A stretch of 64,000 nucleotides of DNA, from positions 151,619,265-151,683,264 of the forward strand of contig CAXKWD010000005.1 in NCBI GenBank assembly GCA_964059195.1, read 5' to 3'. The DNA comes from Ectobius pallidus. Its lineage: Eukaryota > Arthropoda > Insecta > Blattodea > Ectobiidae. Position numbers and translations under genes: made by a program. Of the stretch, positions 45,866 through 56,426 are shown piece after piece. The first letter of the stretch is position 1. Every line of letters starts with the position of its first letter. The notes under the pieces were generated by a model that saw only the letters and a list, made by a program, of their open reading frames with translations, was not told the origin of the DNA and searched no databases.

Positions 45866-48150
45866 TTGATTCTTAACCTTAATTCATATTGTTATACACT
45901 GATATAATAAATTCTTAAAATATGTAAACATTTTACAAAATGCATTGACAATGAAATAGAACAGTAAACCAATAAGAAGAGGATAGTTCCAAGTAGCGGT
46001 ATGCAGTTTTGTTCTGAGTATAGGCTTATGCAATTTTAACGCAACGCAATGACTTTAAAGATAGTTTCTGTTCGTGAAATAACATTTATAGGCTAATGTT
46101 ATCATTCTTTAGGATTGATGTTGTAGGTCAATGAAAGACAATGAATTCCGAGTTTTTTTTAAAGAAAAATATAATACTTATTTAAGCACATTGACAAAAT
46201 AGAATACAAGAATGGAATAGACTCAATTTAACATAACTGTTACGTCATGTAATACCTACTCAATGCTGGCTATGAATTTAGTTCAGTGGGCTTTGGTTTT
46301 TCATGTAATTTTTAAAGCCTCATAGTTTTAATTATTCTAAGTATGTCTTGATAATTGTTGCTTTTAACCTCAATACCAAAACTATTTCATTTTATTTCTA
46401 AATACTTGCACATTTTAATATTTCTTTGTTTATTTTTTATTTTCTCTTGCAATTACATATTTAGTATAGTGTTTTTTCATGTATTGATTGATTATTTTAA
46501 TATTAAGATCAAGTTATTGTCTTGGGTTGGAGATTTTTTAATTATTTCAACCTTCTGTTGTTTTTTTTTAATAACATTCTACTCTTTCTTCTTAAAAAAT
46601 GGACAACAAAATGTATGTTCTTTTCTCCTATTTAAGAGCAATGGGCTCTTTCAACTTACAAGCTTCCTAGCATCACAAAACAATGCTAAATTCGGGCGAA
46701 AAGCCTTTTATCTTCAACTTTATTGTGGATTAAGTGATTCAACTAACTTCAAGATCGCATTCAACGCAATTTAAGGATCTTAAGGATTCCTTTCGAAGTT
46801 TAATAGTGCTTCACCAATTCTCTGGACATTGGTAATTTCAAAGGGAAATCATTCAATCCGTGAGTAATATCATAAACCACATACAAAAGGTACGTTCCAA
46901 GGACCATGGATTAGTTTGACTTCGATGAGACTGGCAATCCTAAGGAATGTATGTAACGGCAATTTATAACTAAATATAGACATTTTATCGTTTAGAAGGC
47001 AAGGTGTGAATCATTTATTTTAAACCATTGCTTTGAACTTCTTGTGTTGTGAATACAATTTTTTTCCTAGCTGTTGAAGTGACATTTCAGCAAGTTCATA
47101 TTTATTTCTGGTCCTCCGATTGAATACAGTCTGCCAATACATTTAAATGTGTATCTGGATAGAGCAATAACTTCAAGATTCACGAAGAACATTTTCATCT
47201 CAAATCGCATGTTTATGGTAACCAAGCAGCATTATCACTCTATGTGCATATAAACAAACTGTTATACTTTCTTTGTGGTTCGAAAAGCAATAGAATTTGT
47301 GTTTCGAACTGCAAAACATTCATTCCAATTTATTCTCGACATGTTATCGCCGGGAATCGCACCCTAAATTATTCCAAGGTCCGCTATTCGCACCAGAGGC
47401 CGGGTCGCCTGGCGGTAACAATAACTTATAATAATAATAAAAAAATTTGATTCAGGGTGGATTCGATCCACTAGACAATCACCTTACCCCAAGACCAAAC
47501 CACACTGCGAATGTTAAGTGTCCAATACCAGAGAATACTATCTCGTCGTAGCTCACAGAAAAGAAAAATAATCGTATTTCGAAATTAGGCTATATATCGT
47601 GCCTGCTAGATTTCTTATGTTGCAATATTGAATTATTCCATTAATTAGTACTATAATATTCGCGATATCTGAGTGATAAATTAGGATGAGGCCCTCGTTG
47701 AAGCAGCGTACCAACCTACCAATATTCTCAAAGCTTAATGTTTTTATTTATTAACAGGTCAGGAATTATTAATCTGACATAGGCTGAAGTAAAATTCAAT
47801 GCTTCAATTCAATTGTAATCAATTTTAGCAAAATAATTAGTCATTATACAACAGCATTTCATCTATAATCGTACATATGGGAACATTTGTTTTTCATGTA
47901 GATGGCAACTGTCCATGGCAACTGAAGGAAGCTGTCATTTATTGAAGACGCTATAAGAAAGAACCGAGAATTTGATTTTGCATTTGAATTAGGAGCCTTC
48001 TTTTTAACCCTCCTGTACTAAGGAAGGTTTCAGGAGGAATTGAAGGCTTGTTACAGAATTCCACATTATTTACATTAGTAACGGGACTCGCCCGCTGATT
48101 GGTTGGCCGCGAGCCAATCAAAATGCTTCGAATTGAACCAAAATATTATA
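45866..48150. other. AT-rich region, no gene recognised
   Basis: A 139-codon open frame at 46355-46774 is Phe/Ile/Leu-rich simply from T-rich sequence. Around 47450-47520 is a minus-strand tRNA-like pair of boxes (GGTCTTGGGGTAAGGTG, GTGGATCGAATCC) that may be a SINE head. Confidence 0.45.
47450..47520 (-). mobile_element. tRNA-like SINE head
   Basis: Minus strand: TTTGGTCTTGGGGTAAGGTG, then TCTAGTGGATCGAATCCACC. A and B box spacing is right; no full cloverleaf by eye. Confidence 0.45.
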
Positions 48151-48600
48151 TGATTACGGATCGAGGAAATAGTTTGAAAGCACGAGGCGCTTGCGCCGAG
48201 TGCTTTCAATTTTCCGAGATCCGTAATGCGCTTACGGCACGTGTATTGTATGCTATTTTTTGCACGATGATTATTTATATCAATTTAATTATATTAATTG
48301 TGATATTACCTGAAAATATTATGTATATACATTCTTGAAGAGAGATGTTTATTTCAGAAAGTGATTCGCATGTGTTTGTTGTTATGGGAACCGAATATTT
48401 GTGCTGAGGGCCGTGTCCATATAGACTTGTATTATGAAGTGTATCGTAATGAATTATGACGTAGCGCAGGCACCGTAAGTAATATAACAGCATCGCAACC
48501 GGCCTTAGCAACAAAGTGTGTGGGAATGTCAACTTACGATCCATGTAAACAACGTTCGTAAGTACCACTTACTAGCTAAGGAGTGCAAAAATGAATTTGA
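48151..48600. repeat. Hairpin-headed interspersed repeat, copy 2
   Basis: Same family as 16431-16890. The palindrome here is ATTACGGATCGAGGAAA with TTTCCGAGATCCGTAAT, and inside it GAAAGCACGAGGCG faces CGCCGAGTGCTTTC. The following 330 bp match copy 1 closely, for example TTCTTGAAGAGAGATG and TGTTGTTATGGGAACCGAAT. It abuts the tandem array that starts near 48600. Confidence 0.8.
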
Positions 48601-49125
48601 CTGTTAATTACTCTTTATTTCGGTACTGGTCAACCGATTAAGTCCAAATTCAAAAGGCTTATTGCCATGGTCGCTATAAATGAGTATACGAAGTTTCATG
48701 AAAATCCGATAAAGCGTATTTGAGTTACCGCGCCTTTTGTTATATGATACCATAAAAAGGCACTAAATTGGGTATTATTCCGGTACCGGCCAACCGATTT
48801 GGTCCAGCATCAACAGACGTCTTCCCATGGACATTATAAATAGGTATTCCAAGTTTCATGAAAATCTGATAAAGCGTATGTGAGTTATGGTGCCTTTAAA
48901 ATATACACTAAATTGGGTTTTACTCCGGTACCGGTGAACCGATTTGGTCCAATATCAATAGGGTTCTTCCGATGGACATTATAAACGTGTATACCAAGTT
49001 TCATTAAAATTCGACAAAGCGTATTTGAGTTAGAGCGCGTACAGACACACGGACGGACGGACGGACGGACAGACATTCTTCCTCCCCCACACAATCTCAT
49101 AAAGTACCATACTGGCACTTAATTA
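48600..49125 (-). repeat. Tandem array of 145-160 bp units, minus orientation
   Basis: Three-plus units with anchor TGAGTTA at 48721, 48881 and about 49026. Each carries the GGTACCGG core and CCGATTTGGTCCA-type sequence. The array ends at 49125 with a GGAC microsatellite (49050-49075) and a boundary CATACTGGCACTTAATTA. Open frames across it come from the repeat period. Confidence 0.8.
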
Positions 49126-50221
49126 TTAAACATTATTGATTATTGTATAAGTGGTGACGAAGAAGAGCGAGAAAACCACGCAGAGTGGCAACGACAATAT
49201 CTTTGCTTTTCTTTTGATTTAGGCTGAACCTTTTCCAGGTAGAGAGGAAGTGATGTGGGATGGTACCACGTGCCCCTACCATCAGGCCAATAACTTCAAT
49301 TGTTCGTAAATTGTACTTCTGTTTGAAGTATGAAGCGGTTGGTACATATAGTAAATCTATACTACTTGGACACCCAAAAATCTTTCTGAACTGGCATGCC
49401 CATCAAATTGCCCCTAGCAAATATGTGCTATTAAAAAAAAATTACTGCTACAAGACAAACTGCTAATGTATTTACAATAAACCTGATTTAAATTAAGTAT
49501 GAACACATGGCGGAGATTCTCAAATAAAATTCGATTGTCTGTTGTCTGAAAGCAACTATTTGTTCATGGAAAAGCTCCTCTATGCCTCCATTGAAATGTG
49601 ATCTAAAATGCCGAAAAAGATGTAAAAATGCTGAAAGTGTTCTAAAAATTCAGAATAGACCAAAAGATTTCCACAAAATGACCTGTCTCTTGATATGACG
49701 AAAAAATGCAAAATAAATAAAAAATTCAAAAACAATTTGACCTAATTTAATCAATTATTTCATGATACACATTTATATATATTCGAGCTATCTTTTAACT
49801 TTCATATAAAAAAGATGCAAAATCATCAAATGCCTTGTCCTAGTTATTACACTACCTTACTTTCTGAAGACCTTTATCACCCTTTATCACGTACTTTATT
49901 TATTTATTTATTTATTAGTGTTTTTACAAATACTGTTTATACAGTGAGTCCCACGCAAGAGTTGGCCAATCATGCGGGTTTCTGCGTCGCGGCGGGCACA
50001 GATCTAACTCCCGAGCGATCGGGTGAAGTATCTACGCAAATAAAGCCGCGAACGGTGTAATGATTCAGGTTCTCGCAGTTACAGTTGAAAGTACAATGAA
50101 AATAACCACGTACCTCATCATAAGAGATGTTTGAAATGTACTCCTCTTGCATCCACAGAACTCGGGTACCTTTTTAAGAAATTTTCTTTCACGCGCATAA
50201 GTTCAGCTTCCGAGACAGAGT
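49126..50221. other. Spacer between two inverted tandem arrays
   Basis: Mostly AT-rich, with a TTTA microsatellite near 49895-49917 and a GC-rich patch at 49945-50060 (CGTCGCGGCGGGCACAGATC, CGAGCGATCGGG) unlike its surroundings. No gene supported. Confidence 0.5.
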
Positions 50222-51095
50222 TATTAAGTGCCAGTATGGTACTTTATGAGATTGTGTGGTGGACGAAAAAATGTCTGTCCGTCTGTCTGTCCGTCTGTCC
50301 GTCTGTCCGTCTGTCCGTGTGTCTGTACGCACCATAACTCAAATACGCTTTTTCGGATTTTCATGAAACTTGGAAAACACATTTATAATGTCCATGGGAA
50401 GAACCCTATTGATATTCAACCAAATCGGTTCACCGGTACCGGAGTAATGCCCAATTTAGTGCCTATTTTAATAGATTATGGCGCCTTTCTAATAGAAAGG
50501 CGCCATCACTCAAATACGCTGTATCGGATTTCCATGAAACTTGGTATACCCATTTATGACGTCCATGAGAAGTGTCCTATTCAATTTGAACCTAATCTGT
50601 TGACCGGTACCGGAGTAAAACCCAATTTAGTGTCTACTTTAAAGGCGCAATAACTCAAATAGGCTTGATCGGATATTTATGAAACTTCGTATACGCATTT
50701 ATAATGTCCATGGGAAGACGTTTATTGATATTGGACCAAATCGGTTGGCCAGTACCGGAATAATGCCCAATTTAATGTTTTTATGTTAATATATAAGATG
50801 TCGCGATAACTCAAATATGCTTTATTGGATTTTCCTGAAATTTTGTATACCCATTTATAATGTACGTGGAAAGACGTCTACTGATATTGGACCAAATCGG
50901 TAGACCGGTACCGGAGTAAAACCTAATTTAGTGTATATTTTAAAGACGCGGTAACTCAAATACGCTTTACCGGATTTTTATGAAACTTGGTATACACATT
51001 TATAATGTCCATGGGAAGACGTCTATTCATAATGGATAAAATCGGTTGACCTGTTTCGGAGTAATGCTCAATTTAGTGCCTATTTTATGGTAATA
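50222..51095 (+). repeat. Tandem array of 145-170 bp units, plus orientation
   Basis: Boundary TTAAGTGCCAGTATGGTAC mirrors the end of the minus array. A CCGTCTGT microsatellite (50275-50325) is followed by five units anchored at ACTCAAATA near 50337, 50508, 50653, 50809 and 50954. Each unit has TCATGAAACTTGGTATAC-like, ATAATGTCCATGGGAAGA and GACCGGTACCGGAG segments. Conserved between units at roughly 80-90 percent by eye. Confidence 0.85.
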
Positions 51096-51254
51096 TACGT
51101 ATTCGAAAGAATTTATAAAAAAAATGAAAATCAGTTATCTTGACAACATAGCCTATTGTTTTACTGTGATGTTATAAGGCCTTGGAATTTAAAATACAGG
51201 TAGCTATGACAAAAAACATATTGATTTACATGCGCTTATCTAACTAGACCGTTA

Positions 51255-51440
51255 AAATGACCCAGGTGGCCGAGATGGTAGACCTTTCTTCTTCCGTAAG
51301 CCCTGCTTAATGAATAAATCTGGTGCTTAACTTGGAAATCAATTAAAAAAAAACATATTCTTCATATCATAATTGCAGTCATAACTAATTAAACAAAAAC
51401 ATACTGGCACTTTGTTACATCAGTTTACCTGATTTTATTT
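51255..51440 (+). mobile_element. SINE-like repeat with tRNA(Leu)-like A box
   Basis: CAGGTGGCCGAGATGGTAGA resembles the head at 39218. The downstream body matches 45535-45865 in inverse orientation and ends TTACCTGATTTTATTTTCTG. Confidence 0.55.
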
Positions 51441-51499
51441 TCTGTTGTGATATTGTATATAAGTTCTTCTAACAGACAGTATGTGACTATTATTTATGG

Positions 51500-51690
51500 G
51501 GGAACTTGAAAAATAAAGTGTGTAGGTCAATTTCCCAAGGACAAAGAAAATGACCAAAATATGACTGTATATGAAAAATAAAAACGGTCCGATTTGGGTA
51601 GCAAATGTGCGATTCATGTTTAATTTGTGTTTTTTGGCGAGAATGGAGGTCAGGATAAAAATATGGCATGTCAGAAACATCCGAACCCTA
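51500..51690. mobile_element. Fragment of the hAT-like family at 62225
   Basis: AAAATGACCAAAATATGACT, ATATGGCATGTCAGAAACAT and the end CCGAACCCTA are shared with 62225-62830. Only the right part is present. Confidence 0.55.
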
Positions 51691-51699
51691 ATAATAACT

Positions 51700-53535
51700 A
51701 ACCCTTCTTTTCCGACCAGCTCATTTCCTCCCTAAAGATGGACGCAGTGCTAGTAGCTCACGAAAGCCCAGAATTACTACATCCATCCACCCGACTGGAA
51801 GGCTCTAATCCGTTTTCAAATTCTGGAAAGTCCCAGGCCATGTGTAAATAAGATTTTATATAATTAAGTAGTTTTCGAAGAAAAATCTACCTATTGCAAT
51901 GGATACCATGTCATGATTTTCGAAAAATTATTTCATATCTTTAGGTTTCATGCTTCCTTAAGTACGAAACCACCGCCCGTTCAAAAAAAAAAAAATTGTG
52001 ATATTTATATATATATTTATATTTTTACACGCTAGCGGCCGTAATTTTGAAGATATTTGAACCAAATTTTATTATGTTATTTCTAGGCCCAATAGTTCGA
52101 ACAAGTTCGTTAATGAGCAAAATTGGCCCAAGGGGGTGGTCGGGGGAGGGGGTTGAAATTTTAAAACATTTATATCTCGGACCCTATGAAGTATAGAGGG
52201 AAACTTTGTTTGAATAAAATAGAGTACTCCCTATGGAATTTGCAGTGATACCAACGATTCGGGGTTTTGGGGGTACGAGTGGGGGTGGCGGAGGGGGGGA
52301 TGGAAATTCGAAATTTTTGAAACTACGTCTTGTGGGGTATCGTTGAAAAGCTCTTGATGAGTACTCTACAAATCAATAACTAGTTTCCTGATAGTTCTCA
52401 TATAAGGCGAGATTTGAATGTTTGAAAAAGTGCTCTTTCCTCTTTTTTGGAGTTATTATTGCGGGTTTGTCATGCAAAGGCTAAAGAAGAAGAGTGCTAC
52501 GCATTGACAGTAAATTAAACCAAAGTCACTTCCAAATCTACCTCAGCCTGTAGGCTTGCCTAAAGGGATTTTTTTGAAATTTGAACGTCTTAGATTATCA
52601 GCGTCCTGTTCCCCTTTAATAGGCTCTAGAAGTACTTTTTTACTTCCTCTACCCGTAACATATTTACCGTAACATAGGAGAGGAAGATTTCTAGCCCAAA
52701 TTTCGAATCACGTTTTTAATATAAATACACGTTTTGATGTTACCTGAATCCAAAAATGCTATTTTTCAGAAATATGTCTGTGTGTGTCTGTGAACAGCCA
52801 AGCTCTAGAACGAAAAATCATATGAAAACAACATTTTGTATTTGACTCAGGTATCTTTAGGGGATGTGACACTCTTACCCCTAATGCCACTTTTTATAAA
52901 GAAAATTTCATTTTTCGAAAACGTCTCTTACGATTATCTTTAAATTTTATTCTTGGGGTGCTTATTCTAAGAGCTAATACTTTTTTTAAAACTTTTTTTG
53001 CATAAATTCTCTGAAGGGTAGTTATAAGCCACCCATTGTTTATAGAAACTCAGTCTTACCTCGTGAAGAATAAAGTTTGGCATCAGGTTGAAATAACTGT
53101 ATCCGTGCTCTTTGCAATACGGCCTCTTCTTCTATATCAGAGTGTGAAGTGAGAAAGCTGTATTGCCTATGCTTAGAGTAAAGAAAGTTACGTGAGTGCG
53201 TTAATCAAATTTTATTTGGGTTGTGTATCCTTCGGGGATGTGATGTGGTAACGACATTCTCTTCATTTTTAAAACCAATTTACATGAAGAGAATGTCATT
53301 AAAAATATATTATACTAAGAGGCAAAACTTTTATTTGGGCAGAGTGTGTAACTGTTCTTCCGTTATAGCACTCAATTCTGAGAAAGACAACCTATGCATT
53401 GACTCTGGCATTGTTGTTGCTCTTAACTCATGCCCTTTTAAATTTATCTCATTGTCTTATATTGTATTAGATAAAATACTATGGGTAGAGAGGCAGATAA
53501 CCTCTGTCTTCCATGATACGAGGGTAGATGAAATA
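51700..53535. other. Non-coding region with G-rich tracts
   Basis: 51716-51820 is a retroposon tail related to 11190-11273. 52030-52440 has unusual G-rich pieces (AAGGGGGTGGTCGGGGGAGG, GGGGGTGGCGGAGGGGGGG) between AT-rich stretches. The open frame at 53221-53538 has no conserved motif. Confidence 0.45.
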
Positions 53536-54317
53536 TAAACGAGACTATTTTTCATTTATTTTTGTTTGCAATAAACACAAAATTAAGTGTTTTTCATTTT
53601 TGTATAGAATTTCCTGCTTTGGAAATGCATTTTTTCCGAGCAAATCTGTAGCTTTTTAATTTAAAAAAAGAGTTGGTTGTGTCATTAGCCAATTGCGTAC
53701 GAATTGCTCCATCCCACCAACGTTGTCGAATTGCTGGCCATCCTCAGCTTCTTGGACTGGACCAAAAAGGATGAAAATCGCAAGCTAATAAATCAGGACA
53801 CTAAGAAGGTTGTTAAACTATTTTCTCCATTTTGGTACGTGTGACAGCTCTTGCATTGTCATGAAGAAGGATCTCTTCTTCTACCGGTTAGTCACGTCTT
53901 TTAGTCTCATTGAAAACCTCGCAGTAGTACGCCGCATTGATTGCGCAACGATATTGTACAAAATCAACGTATAAAATGCTCTCCCTCCCCCCCCCCCAAA
54001 CAGTCAAAAGCCTTCTGAATGCCCAGACTTGGCTTTCATAGGGAACTCCACGGCTTCTCACAAACGCCTTGTGCCAAGTGAAAACACGCGACGTTGACAG
54101 AGTTTGTTCCCTAAACTGTGCCAACAGTTTGCGCAAAATGTTGCGCTTTCATTTAGCGAGATAATGCATTGCGCAACGGAAGGTTGCATTTTTTTCTGAT
54201 ATATCCTTGCTGTATTGCAATCTCACAAGGGCGTCTGATCGCTCTCCCCCCCCTTCAACATGCCATAAAGTAGCAGCTTCCTTAGCTGAAAATTATGCCC
54301 TAAAATAGTCTCGTTTA
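53536..54317 (-). mobile_element. mariner element, degraded, 782 bp
   Basis: Inverted ends TAAACGAGACTATTTT, each next to TA. On minus it keeps an HTH part (TLSTSRVFTWHKAFVRSRG) near 54100-54040 and a catalytic-region remnant (LLHDNARAVTRTKMEKI) near 53870-53820, followed by CPDLLACDFHPFW. Stops and deletions inactivate it. Confidence 0.82.
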
Positions 54318-54499
54318 TATATGGTCCACCCTCGTTGCAAATAAATTGTAATGCCAGATCCAAGAAATTTTAATGTATTCTTCTGCACTCTGCTTGATTT
54401 ATTACTCTCCCTATGTTTTGATCATAAGCGCGGTATTTCACAGGTTTCAAGGTAACATTATAATCTTGAGTTGCCATTTATGTCATAGATTTCATGAAC

Positions 54500-54845
54500 A
54501 ATCCGAAATTTTATTAGTATAAGAACATGTACAAACTGATAAGTCCGCTATTTTCTTTTGATGTTATATAGATTTTGAAAAGTTTGATCAATTTAAATTG
54601 CCACAATACTTTTGCAATGAATGAAATTGTGCTCTTTACTGTCATTGAAATCAATGAAAGCCCTGCGGATTTAATGAAGAAGCCACAATTTTATAGTATA
54701 AGAACATGTCCAAACTTATAAGTCCGCTATTTTCTGTTGATGTTATATAGATTTTGAAAAGTTTGATCAATTTAAATTGCCACAATACTTTTGCAATGAA
54801 TGAAATTGTGCTCTTTACTGTCATTGAAATCAATGAAAGCCCTGC
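54500..54845 (+). repeat. Direct duplication, period about 180 bp, two copies
   Basis: GATGTTATATAGATTTTGAA, AAGTTTGATCAATTTAAATT and TTTTGCAATGAATGAAATTG recur at about 54560 and 54739 with almost no change. A recent local duplication just 3' of the repeat-protein gene. Confidence 0.88.
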
Positions 54846-54963
54846 TGTTTACGAACTTTCAGCTGCTACTATTTCATTGCTGCTGCTTATATTTGGGCTT
54901 CTGCAAGCCTTCAGGTGCCAGCGTTTGTTTGGCACTTAATGCAGCCTGTGTGTGTTTGACGCT

Positions 54964-55430
54964 TCACCGGGTTGTTTCGCGAAGCCTGCTAGCTGTACTG
55001 ATAGCCTCATTTAGTTGTTCGAAGTTTCGCGTGGTTTGCACCACATTCTGTGACGGTTCTGGAGTGCTGTCCATATTGTCAGCTCTGTACTTGAATTGCA
55101 GTCTTTTTGGCTGGTTGGGGATTCCGGAAGGATTAACCTCGTAGTAGCGAAGTTTAACAGGGAATTCTGTAGCGAATACTACCAGGCGATCTTCTAGGGA
55201 CAAGTCTTTCAGTTTGGCCAAGTTTATCTCGGACGAGGACAGTCGACGTACGTTTGCTTGTGGTAGCTTGATGCCAAGCGTTTCTTCTACTTGAGAGCTG
55301 TACTCTCCAGTTGATTTTGGTGCCTCTTCAGGAGGCGGTGTCAGTTTTGCTGATGGAGGTCTGTGTTCCTCAAGTGGTGTCGGTGGTTTTGTCAGGCATT
55401 CTCTGATGCAGATTGGGGGTCAAGTTGATG
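54964..55430 (-). pseudogene. Repeat-protein gene, C-terminal segment (third frame)
   Basis: A coherent reading frame runs from about 55415 down to the stop at 54964: LTKPPTPLEEHRPPSAKL, EYSSQVEETLGIKLPQANVR, RLSSSEINLAKLKDLSLEDR, then an acidic/polar end (RLRETTR). It looks like real coding sequence but is in a different frame from the block upstream. A donor-like GTGAAG overlaps the stop. Either a further frameshift or a small cryptic intron lies near 55370-55430. No family recognised. Confidence 0.5.
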
Positions 55431-55730
55431 GACTGAGAGGGTCGATGCAAGTCGTCCCTTGCACTCTTTTCCGGCTTCGGTTCTTCTGACGGAGGAGATA
55501 GCAAGCGGAGGGGAGGCAGCAAGCGGAGGGTTTGTGCGGGAGGATCCCTTGCATCATAAGCGAATTCCCTGAACTCTCTGATCAACTTGCTGACGTAGAG
55601 GAAGGTTTCTGGGAAGTACGTTCTACTTCTGGCGATCCTCTCACTGATTAGTTTAGCGACGTGTTCTCGCAGTGTGGGTCTCTTCTCAAACAGTCTGAAG
55701 CTGTGTCTAGTCACTCTTCTCAGAGTGCGC
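55370..55730 (-). pseudogene. Repeat-protein gene, basic helical segment (second frame change)
   Basis: This frame reads KRTLRRVTRHSFRLFEKRPT, LREHVAKLISERIARSRTYF, PETFLYVSKLIREFREFAYD, then a Pro/Leu-rich part (LRLLPPLRLLSPP). The helical periodicity and lack of low complexity suggest former or present coding function. The frame upstream ends at a stop (SEKSD) overlapping this one. A short intron ending CCAGTTCCAGTAG could bridge them, but a frameshift is as likely. Confidence 0.5.
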
Positions 55731-56426
55731 TTCTACTGGAACTGGAAGGTTCGTTGTTGGTTTCATTAGTTTCTCATATCTGTTTCCTACTTCCTTTACT
55801 TCTGGTTTCTCTTCTTCCGGCTGATCGGCGGTTGCAGGATTGTTTTGCGCATGCGTACTATGCGTGTTGAGTGTCGTATCCGTGAGGTCAAAGACGTTAT
55901 TTGTGCCTTTCATGTCACTTTGCTTATTTTTCTGATACATTGCAAGCAATGTGTGGGACGCTTGTATTTGCTCCTTGTAGGCTGTTTTCTGTTCCTCCAC
56001 TTTTTTCATCTGCTGTAACTGATGAAAACTTGGGCGACGAAGCACCTTAGAGTCGTCGTATTTCATGAGGGTAGGCGGTGGATAACTTAGAGGCTGGGCG
56101 CCCATATTGGGTTGAGGCTTGAAGAATTGGAGTCTCGTGAGGATTCCGTCGAGTATGGGTTCTTGGGGACTGTACGCTCTGCTAACTTTATCACCATCCA
56201 TTTTCACTGGGTCACTATGATGTGGATCGTACTTCTTCATGACGTCTTGGGACTCGAAAACCTCAGTTGCAGTCTTTTGTTCCTCAGGCTTCTTGGATTC
56301 CTCCAGTGTCTCATTCGAATGCCTGGTTTCTGATTTGGATAAGCGTTTGGTGGGAGTGTACACGATGCGAATTTTGTCACTATCAGTTTTCACTGAGTTA
56401 TCATGATTTGGACTTGGATTGCATCT
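55707..56426 (-). pseudogene. Repeat-protein gene, region after a 13-base frameshift
   Basis: After the deletion at about 56426 the repeat continues in another frame: HDNSVKTDSDKIRIVYTPTK, then SKSETRHSNETLEESKKPEE, matching the diverged last units. It then passes into non-repeat sequence (ILDGILTRLQFFKPQPNM, a coiled QLQQMKKVEEQKTAYKEQIQ stretch and an acidic PEEEKPEVKEV). Deleting 13 bases is out of frame, so the main frame ends after QVQIMITQ. Decay, a variant allele or a sequence error are all possible. Confidence 0.6.

Noticed and set aside
46355..46774. 139-codon open frame rich in Phe/Ile/Leu that looks like a membrane protein
   Set aside because: The sequence is T-rich throughout, the hydrophobic run is what TTT/ATT/CTT triplets give by chance, and no family motif or splice partner is seen.
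50228..50653. 141-codon frame (and relative at 48885) with repeated NRFTGTGV-type motifs
   Set aside because: The periodic peptide follows from the tandem DNA unit; frames in neighbouring units break.
45535..51440. Inverted arms nearly 6 kb apart as termini of one giant transposon such as a Polinton
   Set aside because: No polymerase, integrase or capsid-like coding lies between. The arms look like two oppositely oriented SINE-type copies, and the interior is a patchwork of other repeats.
54800..55144. 114-codon + strand Leu/Cys-rich frame
   Set aside because: It lies antisense to the C-terminal segment of the repeat-protein gene and starts inside the 180-bp direct duplication.
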